A DNA stretch of 64,000 bases, from assembly GCF_029167625.1 (NCBI RefSeq), contig NZ_CP119146.1, positions 124,001-188,000 of the forward strand. Reading direction: 5' to 3'. Source of the DNA: Streptomyces sp. AM 4-1-1. Its GTDB lineage: Bacteria > Actinomycetota > Actinomycetes > Streptomycetales > Streptomycetaceae. The notes under the pieces were generated by a model. It was given only the letters and a program-made list of their open reading frames with translations. It searched no databases and was not told the DNA's origin. The first letter of the stretch is position 1. Each line of letters begins with the position of its first letter. Positions 1 through 8,986 of this stretch are shown here, in pieces. The position numbers and the translations under genes were made by a program.

Positions 1-1005
1 GAGACGCTGGTGCTCGCGTACGGACTGCGCCCGGCGGAGATCACGCGCATCCCGGAAGGCACCGCGACGGACAACTACGCCATCGTGGACCAGGCGGGCC
101 GTCAGCACTTCGGCAAGGTCTACCGCACGGGCAGCAACTTGGATCTGGAGCTGGCGTCGGTCGAGCTGTCCGAGTACGCCGCCGACGGGGGCGTCGCCAC
201 CGCGCGGGCGACCCGCACGCGCGGCCACGAACTCATCGCGACCCATGGGAGGCTTCCGATGTCTCTGTGGTCGTACGTGCCGCACACCGAGACCGCCGAG
301 GGCACCCTGACCGGTGCACGCTGGCCCGCGGTCGGCGAAGCGATGGGCCGTCTTCACCGCCGGCTCGCCACCCACCCCGCCGCCGCACCCGCGCTGGAAC
401 CCGGTGCCGCGATCTGCGACGTCGCCACTGCCCGAGACCGCTTCGCCAGGCTGATTTTCGCCTTCCAGCGCAAACCCTGGCTGGGGGAGTTCGAGGCATG
501 GGCTCTGCAAGCGGCGCGGGAGCGGCACGCCGTCCTGGGGGACGTCGAGAACGTCCTCGTCGGGCTTCCACCGCTGACCGTCCAAGTCATGCACGGCGAT
601 CTGGCCGGCCCGAACGTCCTGTTGCGGAACGACGCCGTTGCCGCGCTCGTGGACTTCGGCCCCCCCGCACCCGGCTACCTCGCCTGGGAACTCATGCGCC
701 TGGGCTGCGACCCCAAGAGCTTCCAGTCCCACGGCGTCGAGAAGTGGCTCACGAGCTACACCGACCTCGCCCTCGCCTACCGAGACGCCAACCCCTCGGC
801 ACCCACGGCCGACCTCCTGTCCTCGGTTCGCGTCGGCTGCGCCGCCATGCTCTGCTCGGCTTTCCCCCTGTCGGCCCCCGTAGACCGACCCCACCTCGTC
901 GACGCTGCGCTTGAGTCCTACGCACGGGCACGGCACGCGGCCGCGCTGACGATTCTGGAGCAACTGCCCGCCTTGGAGCAGGTCCTGCGCGACGCTCTTC
1001 GCTGA
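1..1005 (+). CDS. APH/ChoK-family phosphotransferase, 5' end cut by window
   Basis: This is a small-molecule kinase of the aminoglycoside phosphotransferase/choline kinase fold. Counting from the GTG at base 10, the catalytic loop HGDLAGPN lies at residues 195-202 and the DFG metal-binding triad at 215-217, as in APH and homoserine-kinase-like enzymes. The reading frame is open to the left edge (GAG ACG CTG before that GTG), so the true start may lie outside the window. About 330 residues is a normal size for the family. The substrate cannot be inferred; nothing here argues specifically for antibiotic resistance. It converges on the NUDIX gene. Family confidence is good, substrate unknown. 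Confidence 0.8.
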   Translation, partial: ETLVLAYGLRPAEITRIPEGTATDNYAIVDQAGRQHFGKVYRTGSNLDLELASVELSEYAADGGVATARATRTRGHELIATHGRLPMSLWSYVPHTETAEGTLTGARWPAVGEAMGRLHRRLATHPAAAPALEPGAAICDVATARDRFARLIFAFQRKPWLGEFEAWALQAARERHAVLGDVENVLVGLPPLTVQVMHGDLAGPNVLLRNDAVAALVDFGPPAPGYLAWELMRLGCDPKSFQSHGVEKWLTSYTDLALAYRDANPSAPTADLLSSVRVGCAAMLCSAFPLSAPVDRPHLVDAALESYARARHAAALTILEQLPALEQVLRDALR

Positions 1006-1120
1006 GCCGCGGACCCTCGCTGTCGGCGTACTCACCTCGCCCGCGGTCCTGCACAGCGGACTCCCCTGGCTGCCCGGGCCTGCCGCACCGGCAGCGTTTG
1101 AGGGTCGCCTGTCGGCGCGG

Positions 1121-1141
1121 CCGCCGCCCGGAGAGCGGCGG
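1121..1141. terminator. Hairpin between convergent genes
   Basis: CCGCCGC and GCGGCGG form a 7-bp stem around a 7-base loop. It lies between the ends of two convergent genes. There is no T tract, so a terminator role rests on position and stem only. Confidence 0.35.
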
Positions 1142-1176
1142 GGTCGCGGAGGGTCAGGGCCGGGGCGGGGCGGTGA

Positions 1177-1698
1177 TCATCGGGTGAGCAGCTCCACTTG
1201 GAGCAGATCGTCGGGGCTGACCTTGATCGCGGCGATGTCGGCGAGCCACTCCATCCACACCGGTTCGACGCCGGGCGCGGCCTCGAACTCGGCGTCCGTC
1301 ACGCGTCCCTGCGCGTAAGCGACCGTGCGGTCTGCCAGCTCCTGCAGGGCGTCGGGGGCGATCCAGCGGACATTCTTGGTCTCGCGGGCGCTCGGAGTGA
1401 GGTCGCCGGTGACGGTGGCCTGGTAGACGGTCCAGTCATGGCCGGTGCCGCGGGCGTCGGGACGTCGGCGGCATCGGTTGTCCCGCCAGCCGCCGGTGAC
1501 GCGGGTGAGGCTGGTGACGGTGAGGCCGAGTTCCTCCTCGACCTCGGCGCGGCCGGCGTCCTCGGCGCTGCCGTGGTCGTCAATGTGGCCGGCGGCCGGT
1601 GACGCGCCGACGGGGAAGGTGGCGCGATCGAAGATGAGGTAGCGGCCGTGGCGGTCGGTGATGACGATGCCAACGGAGGCGTTGTCGCAGGTCTTCAA
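1177..1698 (-). CDS. NUDIX hydrolase
   Basis: This 173-aa protein has a NUDIX fold and should hydrolyse a nucleoside-diphosphate-linked substrate. The Nudix box lies around residues 37-60 and ends in AEVEEELGL, so the metal-binding Glu cluster (E-x2-EE) is present. The canonical first Glu is Gly and the Arg of REUxEE is Ala, so the box is degenerate. The family includes house-cleaning and isopentenyl-diphosphate-isomerase-like enzymes; no substrate can be assigned. It is last in a leftward series behind the PPC, asparaginase and regulator genes. The start is the ATG giving MKTCDN. Confidence 0.85.
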   Translation of the reverse strand: MKTCDNASVGIVITDRHGRYLIFDRATFPVGASPAAGHIDDHGSAEDAGRAEVEEELGLTVTSLTRVTGGWRDNRCRRRPDARGTGHDWTVYQATVTGDLTPSARETKNVRWIAPDALQELADRTVAYAQGRVTDAEFEAAPGVEPVWMEWLADIAAIKVSPDDLLQVELLTR

Positions 1699-1783
1699 GG
1701 TCTGGCTCCTGCCGGGCGCTGAACATCACCGGCGTGCGGCGGCACGTCCGGCTTCACGGGATGCCGGGCCGTGCCCGGCGGCA

Positions 1784-2272
1784 TCACAGGGCCCCGGTCT
1801 CGGGGCGCGGGACGAAACCTAGCGTTGGGACGGCGTGCGGTCCGCACAGCGGTCGCACCATCCGGGGGGAGAGGACCTCCTGGAGGAACATCTCCTGGAT
1901 GAACTGCACCTGCGCCCGCAGCAGATGCGACACGCTCCCGGCGGCGGCAAGGTCCTTGCGGCCGACCGCGACATGGATGTGCGGGGCGAGGGCGTCGTTC
2001 TCCGGGCTCCAGGCAAGGGTGGCCGCGCCGACGGCCTCCACCGTGTGCAGCACCGTCTCGTCCCACACGGGTGCCTCCGGGTTCTCCAGTGGGCCGTTCG
2101 TTCCCACCAATGTCACCTGCCGGAACCCGCCGAGGAACATCGGGATGATCGCTTGCCGGATCCCCATCTCGGGGCAGAAGCCGGTTAAGCCGGTTAGCTC
2201 CGCGACGAAGTCGTCGCCGTCGTCGAAGGCCAGCGCGAAGCTGCGCCCCATCGTCACTTCTGCGTGCCGCAT
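1784..2272 (-). CDS. PPC (DUF296, PD1-like) domain protein, copy 1
   Basis: This 162-aa single-domain protein resembles the plant-and-prokaryote-conserved PPC/DUF296 fold: a glycine-rich strand (FLGGFRQ), the acidic WSPENDA segment and the PHIHVAVG strand with two His. Family members are trimeric; in plants the domain sits on AT-hook proteins, and its bacterial role is poorly known. Its ATG shares one base with the asparaginase stop (TGATG), so translation is probably coupled. Leu29 is encoded by TTA, the rare codon read by the bldA tRNA, which suggests translation depends on developmental stage. A paralogue lies at 26398-26859 in the same context. Confidence 0.82.
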   Translation of the reverse strand: MRHAEVTMGRSFALAFDDGDDFVAELTGLTGFCPEMGIRQAIIPMFLGGFRQVTLVGTNGPLENPEAPVWDETVLHTVEAVGAATLAWSPENDALAPHIHVAVGRKDLAAAGSVSHLLRAQVQFIQEMFLQEVLSPRMVRPLCGPHAVPTLGFVPRPETGAL

Positions 2273-3295
2273 CAGCCACGGCCCTCCGGTGTCGTCCCGG
2301 CAGGAGCGAAGGCGGCGAGGACCGCGCCGCGGTCGGCGCCGCTGCGCAACAGGACCGTCAGCAGCAGGCGGGCCTTGTAGGGGTCCAGGTGGCCGGCACC
2401 GATCAGGCCCCGCTCCAGGAGGTCCTTCTCCGAGCCGTCGAAGCCGTACGCCTGGGTGAGGGTGGTGCCGCCGCCGGTGCGGGAGGCGAGGACGACCGGG
2501 ATCCGCTGGGCGGCCTCTTGGAGGACGGGCACCCAGGCGGCGGGTACGTGGCCGACTCCGAAGCCGGCGACGACCATGCCGTCGACCTGTTCGAGGAGCG
2601 GCGCCAGCAGGCTGCCGTCGTCTCCGAGGGATGCGGTATACACCCCGACGTGGACCCGGCGCGCCGTCGCCGAGGAGAGGGGCAGCGGCTTGTGCGTCGG
2701 GACGGCAAGGAGTCGAAGGCGGCCTTCGGCCACGACGCCCAGGGGGCCGGTGTCGGCGGTAGACGTGTTCGTGCTGGTGCTGTGGATCTTCCGGACCCTC
2801 GCGGCGTCGAAGACCTGGTCGTTAAAGACGACCAGGACGCCCAGGTCGCTGGTCTGGGGGCTCGCCGCGACGGTGACCGAGGCGAGCAGGTTTGCCGGCC
2901 CGTCGGCTCCGGCCAGGTAGGGGGCGCGCATCGCGCCCGTGACGATCACCGGCGTTTTGCCCCCGTACAGCAGGCTCAGCAGGAACGACGTCTCCTCCAG
3001 GGTGTCAGTGCCCTGGGTCACGACGAAGCCGTCGAAAGCGCCCTGGCTGTCCATGGCCCGCAGCTGGCCGGGCGAGGTCCTCGATCTCGTCGAGCGTCAG
3101 GGACGCGCCCGGCTTGGCCGTGAACGACTGCGTCGTGACGACGATGCCGGTGGCGGCCAGTTGTGGCACGGCTACGATCAGGTCATCCGCGCTCAGGGTG
3201 GGCTTCGCCGCGCCCTCCGCGGTGGTGGGGGTCATCGCGATAGTGCCGCCGAGGCCGATCACGAGCACCGTGGGAGGGGAGCTTGGCTTCGTCAA
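2272..3295 (-). pseudogene. Type I-like L-asparaginase, frameshifted (copy 1)
   Basis: The N-terminal part (3295 down to about 3070) reads VLVIGLGGTIAMT, the first catalytic Thr region of the asparaginase/glutaminase fold. The rest, in another frame, has the second motif TQGTDTLEET and continues to the normal C-terminus (LLRSGAD). The frames change near 3066-3076: reading EDLA then QLRAMDSQ needs one base removed from the GGCCGG run. The intact paralogue at 26887-27888 is collinear across this point and supports the frameshift. It could be a true null or an assembly indel; all active-site motifs survive. It is followed by a coupled PPC gene and preceded by the HTH regulator. Confidence 0.82.
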
Positions 3296-3337
3296 CGCGC
3301 AGTCCTCGAATCGGTGCTTGAGCAGGGCGAGTTGAGC

Positions 3338-4867
3338 CTATCGGTTGTCGGCGGGGCCGCCCAGCCTGCCGAGGAAGCACAGGGTCCGGTCGAGCGCGCT
3401 GAGGGTGAGCAGGCGACTGCGCGGACGCAGCATGCCGGTGAGCCCCTCCTCAGCCAGGCTCCGGCCCCGGCCGGTCAACCAGGTCCAGTCCAGGTCGAGG
3501 TAGTCGGCCAGGGCCGCGAGCCGTGCCGCCGGTGTCGGCCCGTCGACCAGGCTATGGGCCCGTGCGTAGCCGATCACCTCCTGGTAGGGGGCGACCTCCC
3601 GGCGCGCGCTGGTCGTGGCGACCCGCCAGACGGACTCCCCGCGCACCCAGTTCGCGAGTATGGCCCGGTGGCTCGCCAGGACGAACCCCTCGACCTCCTG
3701 GTACTCCGGCTCCGCGGTCAGCCACACCTTGACCCCGTACATCTCCATCATGGCGATCGTGATGAACAGGAGAATTCGCTCATATGTCTCGCTGGAGCGG
3801 ACGACGGACTCGGGGACGCAGAACGCGCGACCGAGCGCGTTCCCCGGTCCCGCGAAGCGATCGGCGACGTTCTGCAGGTAGTCGTGCTTGTGCCTGAACA
3901 GCAACCAGGGTGCGCACTCCTCGCCAGTGGCTTCGCGGGTCCAGAACGCAGGTACCTCGGGAAGGTCGCCGAGATGGCGGACGATGAACTGGGCGCAGAG
4001 GCTGGAGCCCAGCCATGCGGCGCCTATGGGGGACAGGTCGGGCATCTCGGATCGTGGCGGCGCGGAGTTACTGATCCTGACGTAGTGCCGAAGCTGTTCG
4101 GCACGGTCAAAGAGAGGGTTGTCGTCCGCCAGCAGGCCGTCGTCCATGACGTGCAGCGCCCAGATGATGGCGTAGACCAGGTCGTCCAGCTCGTAGGCGA
4201 GCGGTACACGTGAGTCCTGGCCCACAGCGAGGTTCTGGCGGGCGAGCGCGGCGTCCATCACGTACAGGCCGGACCCGCCTGCGGCACCGGGGGAGGCCAG
4301 GATGACGCCTCTGCGCGAGGAGCGGACGAAGGTCTCCAGGTGGGGGAGGTCTGCGGAGCTGATCTTCATGACGTCGCCGCGGGGCTGAGCTTCATAGATC
4401 TGCACGCCGATCGAAGTGCCGTCGAAGTGCCGTCCGCCGGCGAGCTCCCAGTTCCCGAAGATGCCAGCGTCCGGGTCACCGGGGACGTGCCGGGAGGTGG
4501 GCCAGGTGTAGTCCAGGGTTCGGACCGCGGTACGCGTCCTTCGGTCAAGCGGACGGGGGTGGACAAAGTCACGTATGGGGACGAGCTGGAAGAGGGCCTC
4601 GGCCTTCTTGCCGAAGTAGGCCTCAAGGATGGTGCGCAGGTCCCCGCGAGGAATGTGGGTTCCGGCCAGCCACCTCTTGTAGGTAGCCGGGGAAGGCCGG
4701 ACCCTAGCGAGTCGCGGCTCCTGTAATGCCTTCGCGGCGTCCTCGGCCATGATCGGCCAGAGGACCCGGAACTTGGTCGGTGAAGCGCAGTTGAGCTCCG
4801 GAGCGTCCAGCAGGTGAAAGAGGAGGGGCACGACGGTCCGGGTCTGTGACCCCTCTGAGTGGGTCAT
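3338..4867 (-). CDS. HTH regulator with large C-terminal domain, copy 1
   Basis: This 509-aa protein has an XRE-like helix-turn-helix at about residues 38-95, whose core is TYKRWLAGTHIPRG followed by AYFGKKAEALF. About 400 further residues match no named domain I recognise. The paralogue at 27946-29355 shares blocks such as WLGSS.CAQ, FWTRE.TGE and YERILL. Both are followed by asparaginase and PPC genes, so it probably controls them or senses their substrate; this is inference from synteny. No membrane segment is evident. The start is the ATG giving MTHSEGS; a later start cannot be excluded. Confidence 0.78.
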   Translation of the reverse strand: MTHSEGSQTRTVVPLLFHLLDAPELNCASPTKFRVLWPIMAEDAAKALQEPRLARVRPSPATYKRWLAGTHIPRGDLRTILEAYFGKKAEALFQLVPIRDFVHPRPLDRRTRTAVRTLDYTWPTSRHVPGDPDAGIFGNWELAGGRHFDGTSIGVQIYEAQPRGDVMKISSADLPHLETFVRSSRRGVILASPGAAGGSGLYVMDAALARQNLAVGQDSRVPLAYELDDLVYAIIWALHVMDDGLLADDNPLFDRAEQLRHYVRISNSAPPRSEMPDLSPIGAAWLGSSLCAQFIVRHLGDLPEVPAFWTREATGEECAPWLLFRHKHDYLQNVADRFAGPGNALGRAFCVPESVVRSSETYERILLFITIAMMEMYGVKVWLTAEPEYQEVEGFVLASHRAILANWVRGESVWRVATTSARREVAPYQEVIGYARAHSLVDGPTPAARLAALADYLDLDWTWLTGRGRSLAEEGLTGMLRPRSRLLTLSALDRTLCFLGRLGGPADNR

Positions 4868-4922
4868 GGCGTCCGCCTCGATGTCTCCAGAGCCGGGCTG
4901 CTCGCGGGGCGTTCGTTCAGCC

Positions 4923-6230
4923 TCACTGGGCGATCCCTCCGTCCTTCGCCGTCAGGCGACGGACGGGAGAGCACCACAGCGTGGCCGCGAACAGCAACAG
5001 GACGAGGATGCCGATGAACATGACGGCGCGGACGCTGGTGAAGAGGGCGAAAGCGCCGGCCGCGAGGGCGGCGAGGGGTCGGAACCCGTTGATCAGCCAC
5101 AGCGCGGTCTGCTGGACGCGGGCCCGTAGACGTGGCGGGCTGTACCACTGCTGAACGGTCCGCTGGGTGGTCCCCACGCATGTCGCCGCGGCGAAATGGC
5201 CGAATCCGGCAAGGGTGAGGACGGTCAGCCAGACCGGGCCCGGTGTGGCGACGATCGGCGGCATCTGCATCAGGGCGTGGACTACGAACCCGACGGCAAG
5301 GACGGTGCCGGAGCCGTAACGTCCGACGAGGCGGGGTGCGATGAGGGCTCCGGTAAGGCCGCCGAGACTGCCCGCAGCCATGATCGAGCCGAGACCGGTC
5401 GTGCCGACCCTCACCGTGGTCAGCAGGTGGTAGGCCAGCAGGGTGGTGGTCAGACCGCTGCCGACGCCGGTGCCGATCAGGGTCAGGAACAGCGGTCGCA
5501 GCACGCGGTTACCGGCGGAGTAGCGAAGGCCCTCTCGGATCTCGTCGAGCATCGGCCGCCGGGCCGCCTGCGACTGGCCGGGCGCGGGAAGGCCCTGTGC
5601 GCGGACCGCGCACCACGCGGAGATGACGAAGGACAGGACGTCGGCGACCAGGGCCCGGGCGGGCCCGGCTGTCGCGACGAGGACCGTGCCCAGGGCGCTC
5701 CCGGTGACGCCGGCCGTGGTGATCACAGCGGTGAAGTGCGAGTTGGCCCGGTGGAACTGCCTGGAGCCGGCCAGGAGGGGAATAGCTGCCATCGAGGCGG
5801 CCGTGTGCAGGACGGACAGGGAGCCCAGGGCCAGTGCGGTCGAGTAGAGGAGCGGCATCGTCAGCATGTCGAGGACGGCGGCGGCCGGGATCAAAAGTGC
5901 CACAGCGGCTGCCGCGAGGTCGGTGGTGATCAGGACGGCGCGTGCGGGATGTCGGTCGACCAGCACGCCGGCGGGCAAGGAGACGAGCAGCGCCGGGACG
6001 GTTGCGGCGAAGGCGAGGAGGGCGACTTGACCGGTGCTGGCGTTGAGGTAGAGGACAGCGAGGGCGGGGACAGCGACCTTGTGGACGGCGGTTCCCGCGT
6101 AGCCGATGCCCTCGCCGACCAACAGAAACCCTAGGGACCGCGTCTTGGACCTACCGCCGGAACGCCGTAAGAGGCTGCTGGTGTCCGATGCCGGTGTCAC
6201 AGAAGGTGCTCCAAGAGTCAGAAGAGGCAA
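4923..6230 (-). CDS. MFS transporter
   Basis: This 435-aa membrane protein has about 12 hydrophobic segments and MFS features, including GVLVDRHPARAV after the second segment (the loop 2-3 signature). It resembles the EntS/MFS_3 group of drug or siderophore exporters found in actinobacteria. The first 40 residues are polar, so translation may begin slightly downstream. It lies upstream of the HTH regulator on the same strand with a 55-bp gap and may be co-transcribed. The substrate is unknown. Confidence 0.88.
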   Translation of the reverse strand: MPLLTLGAPSVTPASDTSSLLRRSGGRSKTRSLGFLLVGEGIGYAGTAVHKVAVPALAVLYLNASTGQVALLAFAATVPALLVSLPAGVLVDRHPARAVLITTDLAAAAVALLIPAAAVLDMLTMPLLYSTALALGSLSVLHTAASMAAIPLLAGSRQFHRANSHFTAVITTAGVTGSALGTVLVATAGPARALVADVLSFVISAWCAVRAQGLPAPGQSQAARRPMLDEIREGLRYSAGNRVLRPLFLTLIGTGVGSGLTTTLLAYHLLTTVRVGTTGLGSIMAAGSLGGLTGALIAPRLVGRYGSGTVLAVGFVVHALMQMPPIVATPGPVWLTVLTLAGFGHFAAATCVGTTQRTVQQWYSPPRLRARVQQTALWLINGFRPLAALAAGAFALFTSVRAVMFIGILVLLLFAATLWCSPVRRLTAKDGGIAQ

Positions 6231-6270
6231 ACGCGCGGAGGTTGTCGGCCGTCAAGGCAGTGGCCCGTCG

Positions 6271-8418
6271 TCAGGACAGGCGAGCGCGGACGCGTGCGGC
6301 GTCCGTGGCGCTCAGCGGCTCGTACGACGCCAGCGCGCGGGAGAAGAGCTCGCGGGCTTCGTCCTCGGCGCCTGCTGTCGCAACGCTCTCGCCGAGGAGT
6401 TCCAGGCTCCGGGCCATCCACTGACGCGATCCCGTCTGCTCGAACTCGAGCTGCGCCGTCGAGCCCGCCTGCCGGGCTTCGTCGTGGCGCCCGGCGGCCG
6501 AGTACGCCCGGCCGAGCCAGGCCAGGGCCCGGGCCGCGTCGTGCGGGTCGTCGACCTCGATCAGGGCTGCCCGGGCAGTGGCGAGGGTATCGACGGCTGC
6601 CGCGGCGTCGCCGCGGCCCAGATGGACCTGCCCGAGCAGAACATCGGACAGGGCGATGCCGCGGGGGTCACCCGTGCGCTCGCGCAGAGTTCGTGCCTGT
6701 TCCAGGTGTCCCACGGCTTCCTCGGGGCGTCCGGCCTCGTACGCGGTGACGCCGAGTTCGTGGAGCGCCTGCGCCTCACCTCGTGCGTCGCCGCGGGCGC
6801 GGGCGCTGGCCAGAACGTCGGTGAAACACTGGCCCGCTTCGTCGAAGGCGCGCGTGCCGCGCAGGCCAATGCCTAGGGTGTTGGCCATCTCCTGGACGGC
6901 GAGGGCGTGGTTGTAGAGGCGTGCGGCCTCCAGGCCGAGGCGGTGGACGTCGACCCACGCGTCGTACATCCGGGCGGCGCGCCACCAAGGCCACATGGCG
7001 TGGACGAGCTGCCATACCAGCCCGTACGAGCCGCCCGCGTGCGCGGCGCGGATCGTGGCCAGGAGGTTGGCGGACTGCGCGTCGAGCCAGGACAGGGCCG
7101 CCGCCCGGTCGGGAAGGACGAGCGGGTGTTCGGCGGGGTAGACGTAGGTCCGGTCGAGCTGGCGGTGGCTGGGGGTCACCAGCCGCTCGGCCGCAGTGGT
7201 CGCGGCCAGGTACCAGTCGGCCGCCCGCCGCCGGGCTTCGCTCTCCGCTCCGTCCGTCTCCTCCCGCACCGCGTGGTCACGTGCATGGACAAGAGCGGAG
7301 CGAGAGTAGCGGTAGACGGCTCCGCGTACGGGGTGCGTGCCGTCCCGGAGGAGAAGGCCGCCGGTGGCGACCTCTTCGAGGAGGTCGGCTGCTTCGGCCG
7401 GGCCGAGCAGCGCGACGGCGGCCGTGAGGGAACTGTCGACGCTCTGCACAGGTAACTGGGCGAGCTTCCGGTACAGGCGGGCGGCGGGGCGGGAGAGGTC
7501 CGCGTACGCGGTATCGAGGGCGGAGGTCACGATCGCTCCGGGGAGGTCGGCGGCGGGGCTGGTGCTCGCGGTCCAGCGGCGGCGTTCGCTCAGGGCGCGG
7601 GTGGCAGCGCTGAGCGGCCGGTCCGGGTGCCGGGCGAGTTGGGTGATGCTGAGGGCGAGCGCGAGGGGCAGGCCGGCGGTGAGCGCGATGAGTTCGGTGA
7701 CGGCTTCCGGTTCCCGCTGGACGCGTTCGGGGCCGAGGCATCGCGTCAGGTAAGAGCTGGCGGCCGAGCGGTCGAGGGGGTTCAGGGCGAGGGCGGCCGC
7801 GCCATGGCGGGCGAGTTCCGGCAGCGGGATACGGCTGGTCGCGACGACGAGGTGCCCACTGCCGCCCGGCAGTAGACGGTGGATCTCGTCGGCGTGGGAG
7901 ACCCCGTCGAGCAGCAGGCACATCGGGTCACGGGCAGCAGTTGCGGACCGCCACCAGGTCGCGAGTTCCTCGGCACCGGCAGGCAGCGGGCCCGGCAGGA
8001 TGGAGCGCAGCAGTCGGCTGAGGACCTCCCCGGGGTGGGCGGGACCGTCCGGGTCCTGTCCGCGCAGATCGACGTGGAGCTGTCCGCCCGGGTAGTGGGC
8101 GGACAGCCCGTGGAGGAGGCGTTCGGCCAGCGCGGTCTTGCCGATGCCGGCGGGCCCGGTCAGCACCGCGATGGGTACGGCGTACTTGGGCTGGGTCTCG
8201 ATCCACCGGGTGAGCTGGGCCTGCTCCCGTTCCCGGTCGGTCCACGCGGGCGCCACCGGCCGCAACTGCCGTGGCACCGGCGGCTCGTGACGGGGCTGGT
8301 GGAAATGGACGGCGCCGACCGTGCCTGCCTGCACGCTGGTGTGCAGGACGGCGTCCCCGCCGACGGTGTTGGTCACCACCGCGGGCCGGAGCGGAGTCCC
8401 GGGGGCCTGCTCGGTCAT
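6271..8418 (-). CDS. NB-ARC/TPR signalling ATPase with N-terminal amyloid-like motif
   Basis: This 715-aa STAND-type protein has a P-loop GPAGIGKTA at residues 88-96, a Walker B CLLLDG at about 167-172, the GLPLAL motif at 249-254, and a C-terminal half of TPR-like repeats from about residue 400. It resembles AfsR without its DNA-binding and BTAD parts. Residues 16-40 are rich in V, G, H and T with alternating small and beta-prone residues (VLHTSVQAGTVGAVHFH), like the amyloid signalling motifs known at the N-termini of actinobacterial NLR-like proteins. That part is inference. No effector domain is fused. It ends the leftward operon, 34 bp after the preceding gene. Confidence 0.88.
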   Translation of the reverse strand: MTEQAPGTPLRPAVVTNTVGGDAVLHTSVQAGTVGAVHFHQPRHEPPVPRQLRPVAPAWTDREREQAQLTRWIETQPKYAVPIAVLTGPAGIGKTALAERLLHGLSAHYPGGQLHVDLRGQDPDGPAHPGEVLSRLLRSILPGPLPAGAEELATWWRSATAARDPMCLLLDGVSHADEIHRLLPGGSGHLVVATSRIPLPELARHGAAALALNPLDRSAASSYLTRCLGPERVQREPEAVTELIALTAGLPLALALSITQLARHPDRPLSAATRALSERRRWTASTSPAADLPGAIVTSALDTAYADLSRPAARLYRKLAQLPVQSVDSSLTAAVALLGPAEAADLLEEVATGGLLLRDGTHPVRGAVYRYSRSALVHARDHAVREETDGAESEARRRAADWYLAATTAAERLVTPSHRQLDRTYVYPAEHPLVLPDRAAALSWLDAQSANLLATIRAAHAGGSYGLVWQLVHAMWPWWRAARMYDAWVDVHRLGLEAARLYNHALAVQEMANTLGIGLRGTRAFDEAGQCFTDVLASARARGDARGEAQALHELGVTAYEAGRPEEAVGHLEQARTLRERTGDPRGIALSDVLLGQVHLGRGDAAAAVDTLATARAALIEVDDPHDAARALAWLGRAYSAAGRHDEARQAGSTAQLEFEQTGSRQWMARSLELLGESVATAGAEDEARELFSRALASYEPLSATDAARVRARLS

Positions 8419-8452
8419 CGCCAGATACCTCGTCGTCGCGTCCGGTAAGGGG

Positions 8453-8986
8453 TCAGATCTGGGTTTCGCCGCGGACGAGCCACAGCCCGGCCCGCCGCGC
8501 GGCGTACCAGGTCAGCTGGTCCTGGTAGAGGCGGTCGGCGAGGGTGATCGCGGTCCGGCTGACCGCGATCACACCGCGCACCGGGCTGGCGGGGTCGGCC
8601 AGCATCCGCAGCGCGCGGGCATAGCCGCGCCGCAGGAGCGGGTCGTCGCCGCCGGTTCGCACATCGGTGGCGTCCAGGGCGTCCACGATCGGCGGGCCAT
8701 GGACGGTCAGACGGTGTGCCGCGGCGTATCCCCGTACGGCGGCTAGGTCGTCGTGGACTTCCCGGCCGGGCCCGGTCAGGGCGTACAGCACCACGTCCGT
8801 CGGTCCCGGCACGGAGAGGACCACCCGGTTCATCGTCAGGCGCTCCGCCTCCAGCACGCCGAGGGCCGGGACGGGCGGAGGCTCCGCCGGTGCGGGCCGC
8901 TGAGCGCCGGCACGCGGGTACAGACGGCGGCCCGGCAGTACCGGGGCTATCTCGGGCACCTGGGCGGCGAGAGTGAGGGCATTCAC
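8453..8986 (-). CDS. Unknown protein, resolvase-like fold
   Basis: This 177-aa protein is not firmly recognised. The pattern VVLYALTG, then AAVRGYAAAHRL, then RALRMLADP, then RGVIAVSRTAI follows the layout of the serine-recombinase N-terminal domain. The catalytic Ser of the usual YARVS motif is absent and no DNA-binding tail is seen, so recombination activity is unlikely. A similarly built protein lies at 32284-32826. Its ATG overlaps the GNAT stop by 4 bp, which makes co-translation likely. Confidence 0.68.
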   Translation of the reverse strand: MNALTLAAQVPEIAPVLPGRRLYPRAGAQRPAPAEPPPVPALGVLEAERLTMNRVVLSVPGPTDVVLYALTGPGREVHDDLAAVRGYAAAHRLTVHGPPIVDALDATDVRTGGDDPLLRRGYARALRMLADPASPVRGVIAVSRTAITLADRLYQDQLTWYAARRAGLWLVRGETQI

